A stretch of DNA of 64,000 bases from Streptomyces phaeofaciens (GCF_014648915.1 NZ_BMSA01000004.1:310001-374000), one strand, 5' to 3'. Positions 1 through 8,200 are shown, counted from the stretch's first letter. The notes: generated from the sequence alone by a model not told the origin. Numbers and translations: made by a program.

Positions 1-171
1 CACGAGGACGCCGTGGACACCCTGGCCACGTACGCCGTGGCCGGCGCCGACGGGCTGTTCGTGCAGCGGGAGATCAGCGGCGACACCGTCGACCTGGTGG
101 CGATGTTCGAGCTGCACGCCCGGCTGGTCCACGAGGCGGCGGTGCGCATGGCGTCGGGGAGCGAGAGATGA
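1..171 (+). CDS. TetR-family regulator, C-terminal fragment (5' end outside window)
   Basis: The reading frame is open from base 1 and ends at TGA 169-171, giving the last 56 residues of a protein. About 42 of 51 aligned residues match the C-terminal end of the TetR regulator at 2315-2953 (shared DTLATYA, AGADGLF, GDTVDLVA and FELHARLVH), so it is a close paralogue. That end is the ligand-binding and dimerisation part of TetR proteins; the DNA-binding part lies upstream of the window. The stop overlaps the ATG of the hydratase gene (ATGA at 168-171), so the two are probably translationally coupled and the regulator likely controls its own operon. Confidence 0.85.
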   Translation, partial: HEDAVDTLATYAVAGADGLFVQREISGDTVDLVAMFELHARLVHEAAVRMASGSER

Positions 172-956
172 GCCTGACCGTCGAGCAGCGCGCGGAGGCG
201 GCGTGGCTGCTGCGCATGGCCGAGCACCACGTCACCCCGATCGACCCGCTGTCGGCCCTGCTGCCGGGCCTGGACCCGGCCGACGCCTACGCCGTCCAGC
301 GGGACAACATCGCCCGCCGCCTGGCCGGCGGCGCGACCGTCGTCGGCCACAAGGTCGGCCTCACCGCGGCCGCGATGCGGCGCCTGCTCGGTGTGGACGA
401 GCCCGACCACGGCCATCTGCTGGACGACATGGTCCATCGCGACGGCGCCCTCGTCCGCGCCGCCCGCTACTGCGCCCCGCGCGTCGAACCGGAGATCTGC
501 TTCCGTCTCGCCCGCCCGCTGCGCGGCCCCCACGTCACCATGGCGGACGTCCTCGACGCCACCGACGCGGTCGCACCGGCACTGGAGATCGTCGACAGTC
601 GGATCCGTGACTGGCGGATCACCCTGGCCGACACCATCGCCGACAACGCGAGCTCGGCCGGACTGGTCCGCGGCCCTTGGACGCCTCTCAATCTCGCCCC
701 CGACCTGGACACCGTCACCGCCGACCTGTTCGTCGACGGTGCGCAGGTCACGTCGGGCAGCGGGCGGGACGTCCTCGGCCACCCGGCCGCCGCGGTCGCC
801 TGGCTGGCCGACACCCTCGCCCACCTCGGTACGGCCCTGCGGCCGGGCCAGGTGGTGCTGCCCGGCGCCATGACCACCGCCCCGCCCGTCCGCGCCGGCC
901 AGAAGGTCGAGGCACGCTTCACCGGCCTCGGATCCGTGTCGGTGATCTTCGTCTGA
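168..956 (+). CDS. 2-keto-4-pentenoate hydratase / fumarylacetoacetate-fold enzyme
   Basis: A cytoplasmic enzyme of 262 aa, the usual size for MhpD/TesE/DmpH-type proteins, which hydrate 2-hydroxypenta-2,4-dienoates or decarboxylate oxalocrotonate during aromatic or sterol ring cleavage. The family signature GHKVGLT lies at residues 60-66. The acidic metal-binding pair in VEPEICF (E107, E109) and the following EIVD (E140-D143) are present. The gene is coupled to the upstream TetR fragment by an ATGA overlap and is followed by an amidohydrolase, which supports a ring-cleavage or semialdehyde pathway. Hydratase and decarboxylase members cannot be told apart by eye, so the substrate is unknown. 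Confidence 0.85.
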   Translation: MSLTVEQRAEAAWLLRMAEHHVTPIDPLSALLPGLDPADAYAVQRDNIARRLAGGATVVGHKVGLTAAAMRRLLGVDEPDHGHLLDDMVHRDGALVRAARYCAPRVEPEICFRLARPLRGPHVTMADVLDATDAVAPALEIVDSRIRDWRITLADTIADNASSAGLVRGPWTPLNLAPDLDTVTADLFVDGAQVTSGSGRDVLGHPAAAVAWLADTLAHLGTALRPGQVVLPGAMTTAPPVRAGQKVEARFTGLGSVSVIFV

Positions 957-979
957 CCCGTCCCCGCACGCCCGCCCGC

Positions 980-1013
980 ACGCCCGGGAAGAACGTACGC
1001 CCGGGAAGAACGT
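980..1013. repeat. 17-bp perfect tandem direct repeat
   Basis: Two adjacent copies of acgcccgggaagaacgt lie at 980-996 and 997-1013, directly followed by a partial third copy of its ACGT end. They sit in the 119-bp gap between the hydratase and amidohydrolase genes, about 60 bp before the second start. They could be a regulator-binding tandem site or simple slippage; nothing in the sequence decides between these. Confidence 0.7.
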
Positions 1014-1075
1014 ACGTAGACGCGTCCCGTTCCCGACTTCCCTCAACAACCCCGACACGACACAGAGGCCGTCGC

Positions 1076-2125
1076 ATGACCACCGCACCCCGCCGTATCG
1101 ACGTCCACCAGCACCTCGTCCCGCCGCTCTACCGCGACGCCCTCACCCGGAAGGGGATCACCGAGGCGGGCGGCCGCAGCCTGCCCGACTGGAGCCCCGA
1201 GGCGGCCCTGGAGTCGATGGACCTGCTGGGCACCGAGACGGCGATCCTCTCCGTCTCCACCCCCGGCACCACCTTCCTCACGAACCCGGCCGAGGCGGCC
1301 GGCCTGGCCCGGCGCCTCAACGACTTCTCGGCCGCCGTCGCCGCCGAACACCCCACCCGCTTCGGCTGGTTCGCCACACTGCCCATGCCCGACGTCCACG
1401 CGTCGGCCGACGAGGCCGAGCGGTGCCTGACCTCGCTCGGCGCCGACGGAGTCACCCTGCTCGCCAACCACCGTGGCGCCTATCTCGGCGCCGAGGGCGA
1501 GGACGCCCTGTGGCGGGTCCTCGACGACCACGGCGCCGTCGTCCTCGTACATCCGGCAGAGCTGCCCGCACCGCCCGTCGACGGCATCCCGCCGTTCGCC
1601 GCCGACTTCCTGCTCGACACCACCCGCGCCGCCTACCTCCTGGTCCGCAACGGCATCCCGGGCCGGTACCCGAACATACGGTTCGTCCTCAGCCACGGCG
1701 GCGGCTTCGTGCCGTACGCCTCCCACCGCATGGCCGTCGCGATCGCCGGCGACATCGGCCGCAGCCCCCGCGACATCCTGGACGACTTCCGCGGCTTCCA
1801 CTTCGACACCGCGCTCTCCTCCAGCCCGGCCGCCCTGCCCACCCTGCTCGCCTTCGCCCGGCCTGGACGCGTGCTGTTCGGCAGCGACTGGCCCTTCGCG
1901 CCGAGCGCCGCGGGACAGTACTTCGCCAACGGACTGGACAGCGGCGTCGCCCCCGGCACCCTCGCGGCCGTCAACCGCACCAACGCGGAGGCCCTCTTCC
2001 CCCGCCTGGCCGGCGCCGCCCCCGCACCGGCCCCGGCGCGTCCGCTCCCGGCACGTCTGCGCGAGTCCGCGCAGCGAGCCGGCGCACGCCTCGTCTTCAA
2101 GCTCCTCCAGCCCGGAGCCCGATGA
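1076..2125 (+). CDS. Amidohydrolase family protein (ACMSD / decarboxylase type)
   Basis: A protein of 349 aa in the amidohydrolase-2 family, which contains metal-dependent decarboxylases and hydrolases such as aminocarboxymuconate-semialdehyde decarboxylase and 6-methylsalicylate decarboxylase. The metal motif D-V-H-Q-H lies at residues 9-13. Further conserved segments are VLVHPAE, LSHGGGFVPY and FGSDWPFAP, whose Asp is the usual catalytic metal ligand. ATG 1076 is chosen because homology begins there; the open frame extends back to 677 but that part overlaps the hydratase. With the upstream hydratase it suggests degradation of an aromatic acid or ring-cleavage product. Confidence 0.85.
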   Translation: MTTAPRRIDVHQHLVPPLYRDALTRKGITEAGGRSLPDWSPEAALESMDLLGTETAILSVSTPGTTFLTNPAEAAGLARRLNDFSAAVAAEHPTRFGWFATLPMPDVHASADEAERCLTSLGADGVTLLANHRGAYLGAEGEDALWRVLDDHGAVVLVHPAELPAPPVDGIPPFAADFLLDTTRAAYLLVRNGIPGRYPNIRFVLSHGGGFVPYASHRMAVAIAGDIGRSPRDILDDFRGFHFDTALSSSPAALPTLLAFARPGRVLFGSDWPFAPSAAGQYFANGLDSGVAPGTLAAVNRTNAEALFPRLAGAAPAPAPARPLPARLRESAQRAGARLVFKLLQPGAR

Positions 2126-2244
2126 GAGCCCCGTGACCCTCCGCCCCCGCCGGGAGAGCGGGTGCGCTCAACGGTCTGGATCCGGACGCCCGTGCGCCGC
2201 CGGGGCGCGAGTCCCGGTCGTCCGTCGACCTCGCTGATCCAATT

Positions 2245-2256
2245 AGAGTGGACGCT
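2245..2256. promoter_or_regulatory. Candidate TetR operator (imperfect palindrome)
   Basis: AGAGTGGACGCT is an imperfect inverted repeat (AG.GT/AC.CT) in an A/T-rich patch about 60 bp upstream of the TetR start at 2315. The TAGAGT inside it also resembles a -10 box, so a repressor bound here would block transcription. Assignment is by position and symmetry only. Confidence 0.3.
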
Positions 2257-2314
2257 ACAGCAGATGGCCGTTCCCCCATGGTCATGAGTCGTGCACGAAC
2301 CGGAGAGGCGCCCC

Positions 2315-2953
2315 ATGACGAGTCCGCGGACGTCACGCAGGAAGCGGGCGAACGGTGTGGAATCGCGGCAGCGCATCCTCGACGCCACCGTCGAGATCGC
2401 CGGCGAGCGCGGCTACGACGGCACCTCCATCGCGGCCGTCAGCGCCAAGTGCGGGCTGCCCGCCAGCTCGATCTACTGGCACTTCAAGGACAAGGACGAC
2501 CTGATCGCCGCGGTCATCGAGCGCAGCTTCGAGACCTGGCTCACGGCCGTCGAACTCCCAGCCCAGGAGACCGGCACCCCCCTGGAACGCGTCCTGACGA
2601 TGGCGGCGAACGTGGCCAGGTCCCTCGTCGACGCCCCCGACTTCCTGCGCCTCGGCCTGATGCTCGCCCTGGAACGCCGGCCCACCGAACCCCGTGGCCG
2701 CACGGTCTTCCTCCAGGTCCGCGACATCTCCCGGCAGAAGATCACCGAAGTGATCACCGCCCTGTTCCCGGCCCTGGACGAGGCCGCCGTCGACACCCTC
2801 GCCACCTACGCCATCGCCGGCGCCGACGGGCTGTTCATCCAGCGGGAGGTCATCGGCGACACCGTCGACCTGGTGGCGCTGTTCGAACTGCACGCCCGGC
2901 TCGTCCACGACGCGGCCTTCCGGATGGCGGCGGTGGCACCGCCCCGCGGATGA
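2315..2953 (+). CDS. TetR-family transcriptional regulator
   Basis: A protein of 212 aa. The N-terminal helix-turn-helix is clear (RQRILDATVEIAGERGYDGT through SSIYWHFKDKDDL, roughly residues 16-65), followed by a helical ligand-binding domain. ATG 2315 is preferred over GTG 2291 because GGAGAGG at 2302-2308 is well spaced. Its last ~55 residues are nearly the same as the TetR fragment at 1-171, so two paralogous repressors bracket the hydratase/amidohydrolase pair. It probably regulates that pair or itself; the inducer is unknown. The next gene is convergent. Confidence 0.9.
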   Translation: MTSPRTSRRKRANGVESRQRILDATVEIAGERGYDGTSIAAVSAKCGLPASSIYWHFKDKDDLIAAVIERSFETWLTAVELPAQETGTPLERVLTMAANVARSLVDAPDFLRLGLMLALERRPTEPRGRTVFLQVRDISRQKITEVITALFPALDEAAVDTLATYAIAGADGLFIQREVIGDTVDLVALFELHARLVHDAAFRMAAVAPPRG

Positions 2954-2993
2954 CCCGTCCCGGCGCCGCGCACGCCGTGTGCGCCGCCGGTGG

Positions 2994-3638
2994 TCACTCC
3001 GCGTCGCGCGTCACCGCCGTGGCCGGCCAGGCGTCGCGTGTCGCCAGGTCCAGTACGAGCGCGGCGATGTTCCACGCGTCGTCCTCCCCGCTGTGGTGGC
3101 GTCCCTCCAGGGGGAGCCCGGCGATCCGGAGTGCCTGGCTCATGCCGGGCTTCCGCCGCAGGCCGTAAGCCGTCGTGAAGACGGCCTTGGCGTTGGTGTG
3201 GGTGCGTTCGGTGGGGTAGCCGAAGGGGTAGGCCACTCCGTCCGCCTGGCTCTGGCGGGCGAACTGGTGGCGGTCGTAGTCGCCCCAGCTCGCCCACGGG
3301 CGCAGCGCCGCGTCGTGCTCGTCGGCCAGGATCCGGCAGGCCTCGGCGAACGAGACGCCCCGGTCCACCTCGGCCTGAGTCAGGCCGGTCAGTTCGGTGC
3401 AGAAGGCACTGACCCTCGACCGGCCGGGGCGGACCAGGATCCGGTGCCGGGACACACGACGCCGTGCCGCCACATCGACGACCGTGAGGCCGATCTCGAT
3501 GATCTCGTTCACCGAGCCGGGCGGCGGCTGCCCGTCCCAGCAGGTGGCTTCGACGTCGATGACGTTCAGGAGGGCGGTGCCGGTGGCCGCGTCGGTGTGC
3601 GTGTTGGTGTGCGTGTCCGTGTCGGTGTCGTGGGGCAT
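2994..3638 (-). CDS. DEDDh 3'-5' exonuclease (KapD/ERI-1-like)
   Basis: A protein of 214 aa with an RNase T/DnaQ-type exonuclease fold. Exo I is IDVEATCW (D and E metal ligands, near residues 28-32), Exo II lies around SWGDYDRHQF, and Exo III is HHSGEDDAWN, whose His and Asp fit the DEDDh subtype. It resembles the ERI-1/KapD group, which trims single-stranded nucleic acid ends. The N-terminus is an unusual Asp/Thr/His run (MPHDTDTDTHTNTHTD) encoded by a simple GTGTSS-like repeat; there is no start codon between it and the Exo I motif. It is convergent with the TetR gene at 2315. Confidence 0.8.
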   Translation of the reverse strand: MPHDTDTDTHTNTHTDAATGTALLNVIDVEATCWDGQPPPGSVNEIIEIGLTVVDVAARRRVSRHRILVRPGRSRVSAFCTELTGLTQAEVDRGVSFAEACRILADEHDAALRPWASWGDYDRHQFARQSQADGVAYPFGYPTERTHTNAKAVFTTAYGLRRKPGMSQALRIAGLPLEGRHHSGEDDAWNIAALVLDLATRDAWPATAVTRDAE

Positions 3639-3685
3639 GGGGGGAGGCTATTGAGGTCGCGGGCGGTCGGGCATCCGGATTTTCG

Positions 3686-3765
3686 CGTGGACCGCTCGGC
3701 TCTCCGGGCTCACGTGGGGGCCGCTCAGCTCTCCGCGTTCGCGTGCTCCACGTCCGCGTGGGGCC
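3686..3765. repeat. Imperfect ~30-bp direct repeats between TetR and exonuclease genes
   Basis: The gap contains about three degenerate copies of a unit that begins CGTGG, continues CCGCTC-GCTCTCCG and returns to CGTG. Copies start near 3686, 3713 and 3755. The last runs up to the stop of the TetR gene. No function is evident. Confidence 0.45.
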
Positions 3766-3767
3766 GC

Positions 3768-4337
3768 TCAGCGCATGCCGGCCGCGTCCATGAGGGTGAG
3801 GGCGGTCGGTGTGACCAGGTCCGCGAGGTGGTCGGCGCCGATGCCGGCGCGGGCGCTCGCGCCGTCGAAGAGGAGCACGAGCTGGCGGGCCAGCAGCTCC
3901 GGATCGCCCGCACCGCCCCGGGCGGCCTCGGCGCGGAAGAACTCCGTGAGCCCGCGCTTGATCTCGCGCGCGACCTGGCTGGCGGGGTGCTCGGGGTTCT
4001 TCAGCTCGATCTGGACGGCGAGATACGGGCAGCCCCGGAACTCCGGCCCGGTCGACTGCGACTCCAGCCGGCAAAAGACGTGCAGGACGCGCTCGCGCGG
4101 CGAACCGGAGTCGTCGGCCGCGGGCAGCAGCATGGCGGCGTAGGCGGCGGCCCGTCCTTCCAGGGCGGCCGCGAGCAGTTCGTCCTTGCTCTCGAAGAGC
4201 TGGTACATCGACCGCTTGGAGACACCCGCCGCCTTGCACAGCGCCTCGACACCGACACCGACGCCCTCGCTGTAGGCGAGGGACGCGGCCGCCTCCAGCA
4301 GCCGGTCGCGGGAACCGGGCTTCGCTTCCGTGGTCAT
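3768..4337 (-). CDS. TetR-family transcriptional regulator
   Basis: A protein of 189 aa with a standard N-terminal helix-turn-helix (SRDRLLEAAASLAYSEGVG through GVSKRSMYQLFESKDELLAA, residues ~9-58) and a C-terminal domain with a GCPYLAVQIEL segment typical of the TetR_C group that often controls efflux or oxidoreductase genes. ATG 4337 lies 34 bp from a candidate operator at 4372-4382. Downstream in the same direction is the exonuclease, 130 bp away, so co-transcription is possible but not required. Ligand unknown. Confidence 0.88.
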   Translation of the reverse strand: MTTEAKPGSRDRLLEAAASLAYSEGVGVGVEALCKAAGVSKRSMYQLFESKDELLAAALEGRAAAYAAMLLPAADDSGSPRERVLHVFCRLESQSTGPEFRGCPYLAVQIELKNPEHPASQVAREIKRGLTEFFRAEAARGGAGDPELLARQLVLLFDGASARAGIGADHLADLVTPTALTLMDAAGMR

Positions 4338-4371
4338 GCTGGGAGGCTAACTCCGTTCCGCCCCCGAGGAG

Positions 4372-4382
4372 AACGATCGGTT
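4372..4382. promoter_or_regulatory. Candidate TetR operator
   Basis: AACGATCGGTT is a near-palindrome centred on CGATCG, just upstream of the TetR start at 4337. Many TetR proteins of this class bind AACnATCGnTT-like sites, so autoregulation is a fair guess. It also lies upstream of the divergent CBS-BON gene. Confidence 0.35.
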
Positions 4383-4522
4383 TGCGATTCCCGCTCCGGA
4401 TGGCCCCATGGCGGTCGTACCGGCATAAGTCCGGCACAATTGGAAGTGTGAGTCAGGTCGGGATCACCGGGGCGCCGCCGGACGTTTCCTTCTACGACGG
4501 TGGCCTGAGAGAGGAAGCCCCC

Positions 4523-5200
4523 ATGAACCACCTGCAGGTACGCGACCTCATGAGCGACGTGGTCGTGCAAGTCCAGGGCGGTACGCCGTTCAAGGAGATC
4601 GCCCATCTGCTTCAGGAGTACGACATCACGGCGGTGCCCGTGGTGGACGACGACGACCGCCCGGTGGGCGTGGTGTCCGAGGCGGATCTGCTGCACAAGA
4701 TGTGGGGGCGGTCGGAGCACGACACCGCGGAGGACGGCGTCGCACCCCGGCCCGCCAAGGCCTGGGCGACCGACGCCGCCGGGCTGATGACGTCACCCGC
4801 CGTGTGCGCGCGTGCGGACTGGAGCGTCGTCGACGCCGCCCGCGTGATGGCCCGGCAGGGCATCAAGCGGCTCCTGGTGGTCGACGACGAGCAGCGCCTG
4901 GTCGGCGTGGTCAGCCGGGGCGACCTGCTCCGCGTGTTCCTCCGCAAGGACCAGGCGATCCGTACGGAGATCGTCGAGGAAGTCCTGGTCAAGACGCTGG
5001 GCGAAGCGCCCTCGGCCGTCCAGGTGGACGTGGCGCACGGCCATGTCGTCCTCAGCGGACTGCTCTCCTCCCGGGTCGCCGTACCCGTCCTGGAGGAGCT
5101 GTGCCGCAACGTCGACGGTGTGGTGGCGGTGGAGTTCAGGCCGGTACGGGAAGCGGAGACGGAGACGGACACCGCCGAACCGGCGAGGGCGACCCCGTGA
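4523..5200 (+). CDS. CBS-domain pair protein with C-terminal BON domain
   Basis: A cytoplasmic protein of 225 aa. CBS repeat 1 (VRDLMSDVVVQVQGGTPFKE to RPVGVVSEADLL) covers roughly residues 5-58 and CBS repeat 2 (AGLMTSPAVCARADWSVVDA to LVGVVSRGDLLRVF) roughly 90-150. A BON domain (IVEEVLVKTLG to GVVAVEFRPV) lies at about 153-212. CBS pairs bind adenine nucleotides, and BON domains bind lipids or hydrophobic ligands. Proteins like this are common, stress-linked and poorly characterised in Streptomyces. ATG 4523 follows GAGAGGAAG at good spacing; the longer frame from 4382 lacks homology. Confidence 0.85.
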   Translation: MNHLQVRDLMSDVVVQVQGGTPFKEIAHLLQEYDITAVPVVDDDDRPVGVVSEADLLHKMWGRSEHDTAEDGVAPRPAKAWATDAAGLMTSPAVCARADWSVVDAARVMARQGIKRLLVVDDEQRLVGVVSRGDLLRVFLRKDQAIRTEIVEEVLVKTLGEAPSAVQVDVAHGHVVLSGLLSSRVAVPVLEELCRNVDGVVAVEFRPVREAETETDTAEPARATP

Positions 5201-5262
5201 CCCCCGGTGACCCCGCATGCGCCCATGACTCTGTGTGACTCCCGGGTCGGCGCCTGCGCCGG

Positions 5263-5742
5263 TCAACCGCGGCGAAACCACGCCCGTCGGCGGGCGGGCG
5301 GGTGCAGCCCGAGGCCGACCGCGTACCCGGTGATGCTGTCCTCGCTCCCGTTCCGGAACCGCTTGATCACCCGCTGCACGGGCCGGACGACCGCGCCGTC
5401 GGGCAACCGGAGGACGAGGTCCGTGAGGCTGTCCGGGTCCCCGCCGTCCTCCCAGGTCCCGCCCAGCCCGCGCCGGACGGTTTCGCCCAGGTAGGCGCCG
5501 AGGGCGAACAGCCGCGACCCCGGATCCACCGCGAGCAGCCCACCGGCCACCGCGGTGCCCTGAGCACTGTGCTCGGTCATGAAACGCTCGATGTCCCCCA
5601 GACTCCCGGGCGTGAAGTCGGCCCGGTAGCCGGAGCTCTCCAGAGCACGGGCGATCCACTCCGCGGCGGTGACCACGTCGTCGAGCGGGGAGGAAGCGGA
5701 ACCCGAAGGCTCGGGGGAGGTCTCGCCGGTGTGTTCGGTCAT
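5263..5742 (-). CDS. Hypothetical protein (DUF-type, actinobacterial)
   Basis: A protein of 159 aa from ATG 5742 (a GTG 30 bp upstream is the alternative). After a Ser/Pro/Glu-rich start it has a globular domain: DDVVTAAEWIARALESSGY, then GSRLFALGAYLGETVRRGLG, then SITGYAVGLGLHPPARR. The GAYLGE.VR segment resembles small alpha/beta proteins annotated only as unknown. No signal peptide or membrane segment is present. It stands alone between the CBS-BON gene (convergent) and the kinase. Function not recognised. Confidence 0.65.
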   Translation of the reverse strand: MTEHTGETSPEPSGSASSPLDDVVTAAEWIARALESSGYRADFTPGSLGDIERFMTEHSAQGTAVAGGLLAVDPGSRLFALGAYLGETVRRGLGGTWEDGGDPDSLTDLVLRLPDGAVVRPVQRVIKRFRNGSEDSITGYAVGLGLHPPARRRAWFRRG

Positions 5743-5843
5743 GCCGGCCATCGTCGCCGACCCCACTGACACTGCCCGGGCCGGCGCCTGGCCCTGCCCC
5801 TGCCGGCGGCGACCGTCGGGGCAGTCGGCGGTCCGTCGGACAC

Positions 5844-6377
5844 TCAGTCCCTCGCCGGAAGGTCCGTCAGGCCCGTGTCCGTCATGATCTGAGTGATCGT
5901 TTCCGTGAGCGTGCTCCGGGCGGGGACGATCGTTTCGTGGGCGTCGGGGAGCAGGTCGAGTTCCCGGTACCAGTCACGGAGCTGCGCCTCGGCGACCTCG
6001 TCGGCGATCGGTTTCGTCGCGTGCCGGGCGAGGGTCTCGTGCCAGGGCACATGGAGGTAGTAGGCGTGGGTCCGGCCGCGGTGGTCGGCGCGCAGGCGCG
6101 CGAGCATCTCGCCGTAGCGGTCGGCGTAGAGGATGCCCTCGACGACGACGTGGTACCCGGCGTCGAGCGCGTAGCGGGCGACCGTGTCGATGAGGCCGAT
6201 GTTGGCCGCGCCGGGCAGGTCCCGTTCCCTCAGGACCGTCCGCCGGAGGTTGTCCTGGCCGACCAGCGCCAGCCCTCGTCCGAATCTGTCGCGCAGTCCG
6301 GCCGCGACGGACGATTTCCCCGAGGCCGAGTTGCCGCGCAACACGACGAGCCGGGTCTCCGTGGTGCCCACCATCAT
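5844..6377 (-). CDS. P-loop kinase / phosphotransferase (zeta-toxin-like AAA_33)
   Basis: A protein of 177 aa from ATG 6377, preceded by GAGGTGACGCGG. Walker A is GNSASGKSS near residue 14, followed by a VGQDNLRR segment and a lid-like VPWHETLARHATKP. This fits small kinases related to chloramphenicol phosphotransferase and zeta proteins that phosphorylate small molecules. The Asp in GQDN is a likely catalytic residue. There is no small antitoxin gene beside it, so a toxin role is not supported. Substrate unknown. Confidence 0.75.
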   Translation of the reverse strand: MMVGTTETRLVVLRGNSASGKSSVAAGLRDRFGRGLALVGQDNLRRTVLRERDLPGAANIGLIDTVARYALDAGYHVVVEGILYADRYGEMLARLRADHRGRTHAYYLHVPWHETLARHATKPIADEVAEAQLRDWYRELDLLPDAHETIVPARSTLTETITQIMTDTGLTDLPARD

Positions 6378-6450
6378 CCGCGTCACCTCAGGGTCTGCGA
6401 CCCGGTCCGAACGACAGGCCCGGGCACCGCCGCGACCGGCGCACCCGCCG

Positions 6451-7095
6451 TCAGGAGGCACCCGGCCGTACTCCAGGGGGCAGGGGGCGGGGCCGTCCCG
6501 TTCCCCTCCTCCACCATGCCCGCCGTGCCGCTGGTGAGACGCGTTCCCGCTCGTACTCCGTGTGGGTGAGGAATGCCTCGATCACCTCCGCCGCCGGCCG
6601 GTGCGGCGTCACGGCCAGAAGTACCGCGTCGTGGCCGTCCGGCAAGGGAGGTGCCACCAGGGCGACTTCGTCTCCCGACCGCAGCCGCAGCACCACACCC
6701 CGCAGTCCGTCCGGATCCCCGGGCACGGTACGCAGCCGGGCGTGCAGCCGGTCCTGGGAGAGGGAGTACAGCGTGACGTGAGCGAGCAGCGTTCCGTGCT
6801 TGTACTGCTCCCAGCGGTCGAATCCGAGGGCGCGCAGGGGCGGTTCGCGCCACGGGCGGGCCGCGTCGAGGCGTTCCAGCACGCGCCGGAGGAAGTCGCG
6901 GACCTCCGGTTCTCCGTGCGGCTGCCAGGACAGGTCCTGGTCCCAGGCATCCGCGGCGAGGGCGTCCGCCACCGCCGCGTACTGCTCCTCGACCGTGAGG
7001 TCGTACAGCGGCTGTTCCAGGACCATGCCGGCGATCCGGCCGGCCTCCGCGTCCCCCAGCTCGCGGCTGAACTGCACGCAGTAGAGAATTCCCAT
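6451..7095 (-). CDS. Hypothetical protein
   Basis: A protein of 214 aa if started at ATG 7095, which has GGGGTGG just upstream; ATG 7113 and ATG 7161 are alternatives. The sequence is soluble, starts MGILYCVQFSRELGD, carries a central LLAHVTLYSLSQDRLHARLR segment and ends in a basic Pro/Arg tail. It is not recognised as a known family. It lies 74 bp upstream of the kinase gene in the same direction and is divergent from the methyltransferase at 7299. Confidence 0.6.
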   Translation of the reverse strand: MGILYCVQFSRELGDAEAGRIAGMVLEQPLYDLTVEEQYAAVADALAADAWDQDLSWQPHGEPEVRDFLRRVLERLDAARPWREPPLRALGFDRWEQYKHGTLLAHVTLYSLSQDRLHARLRTVPGDPDGLRGVVLRLRSGDEVALVAPPLPDGHDAVLLAVTPHRPAAEVIEAFLTHTEYERERVSPAARRAWWRRGTGRPRPLPPGVRPGAS

Positions 7096-7298
7096 GACCA
7101 CCCCGAGATGCATGCGGGCAGTATCCACCGGCGTCCCCGGCATCGCACCGGCGCCCGGCACCCCTCGCGGCAGGCGGGTTCACGTGCGCTCTTGGTGCGT
7201 ACCCACGACGAAAGTGAACTGTTGTACGCAGTAGGGTCGTTGGCGCGTAGGTTCTGCGTAGAAGTTTCCATGACTCGGCTGAAAGACGGACACTGCTC

Positions 7299-8114
7299 AT
7301 GACCGATCACGCCCCCACGCCCGGCTCAGCGGCGCAGCAGAAGATCGACACGTCGGTGCCGCACTCGGCCCGGATCTGGAACTACTGGCTGGGCGGGAAG
7401 GACAACTACCCCGTCGACGAGGCGGCCGGCGACGCGTACACGGCCGTCTTCCCGGGCATCGTGACCATCGCCCGCAGCAGCCGCGCCTTCCTTCAGCGCA
7501 ACATCACGTACCTGGTGGCCGAGGCGGGCATACGGCAGTTCCTGGACGTCGGCACGGGCCTGCCCACCGCCGACAACACCCACGAGGTCGCCCAGCGGAT
7601 CGCCCCGGAGAGCCGGATCGTCTACGTCGACAACGACCCGATGGTCCTCGCGCACGCCCGCGCCCTGCTGTACTCCACTCCGCAGGGCGCCACCGCCTAC
7701 GTGGACTCCAACGTGCTGGACCCCGACCGCATCCTGGCGGCCGCCGCCGAGACGCTGGACTTCACCCGGCCCACGGCCCTGATCCTCAGCAACATCCTGG
7801 GCCACATCGCCGACTACGACCAGGCCCGTGCCATCGCGACCCGGCTGATGGACGCGCTGCCGTCCGGCAGCTACCTCTCCATCAACGACGGCTCGCGGGG
7901 CGTCGACCCGGTCTTCGAGCAGGCGCAGGACGCCTACAACGAGAGCGGCGCGGTCCCGTACAACCTGCGCACGGTCGAGCAGATCACGTCCTTCTTCGAC
8001 GGGCTGGAGCTGCTCGATCCCGGGGTCGTCTCCGTCCCGCTGTGGCGCCCCGCGGCCGCCTCCGGCGCGCCCGTGGTCGTCGCCGAGCACGGCGGCCTCG
8101 CCCGCAAGGCCTGA
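7299..8114 (+). CDS. SAM-dependent methyltransferase, DUF574 family
   Basis: A protein of 271 aa, the normal size for this actinobacterial family. Its hallmark N-terminus SARIWNYWLGGKDNYPVD is present. A Rossmann-type motif follows (FLDVGTGLPTADNTHEVAQ, then IVYVDNDPMVLAHA), where the Asp of VDNDP would contact the SAM ribose, and GHIADYD and SINDGS come later. Family members bind SAM but natural substrates are unknown; streptomycetes hold dozens of copies. It ends at a strong hairpin (8125-8159) facing the convergent ligase gene. Confidence 0.9.
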   Translation: MTDHAPTPGSAAQQKIDTSVPHSARIWNYWLGGKDNYPVDEAAGDAYTAVFPGIVTIARSSRAFLQRNITYLVAEAGIRQFLDVGTGLPTADNTHEVAQRIAPESRIVYVDNDPMVLAHARALLYSTPQGATAYVDSNVLDPDRILAAAAETLDFTRPTALILSNILGHIADYDQARAIATRLMDALPSGSYLSINDGSRGVDPVFEQAQDAYNESGAVPYNLRTVEQITSFFDGLELLDPGVVSVPLWRPAAASGAPVVVAEHGGLARKA

Positions 8115-8124
8115 CGGGGTCGTC

Positions 8125-8159
8125 GGGTGGTCTCCGCAAGCCGGCGGCGGAGACCACCC
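8125..8159. terminator. Strong hairpin terminator after the methyltransferase
   Basis: A perfect 12-bp stem pairs 8125-8136 (GGGTGGTCTCCG) with 8148-8159 (CGGAGACCACCC) around an 11-nt loop. It begins 11 bp after the methyltransferase stop and can work for either strand between convergent genes. Confidence 0.8.
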
Positions 8160-8200
8160 ACGCCGGTGTCGCCACCGGCGTCAGGTCGTCCTCCGGCTCC

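Noticed and set aside
677..1075. N-terminal extension of the amidohydrolase
   Set aside because: It overlaps the hydratase in another frame and has no homology; ATG 1076 starts exactly before the metal motif.
5844..7095. A toxin-antitoxin pair (zeta-like kinase plus neighbour)
   Set aside because: The neighbour is 214 aa without antitoxin features and no small antitoxin frame lies beside the kinase.
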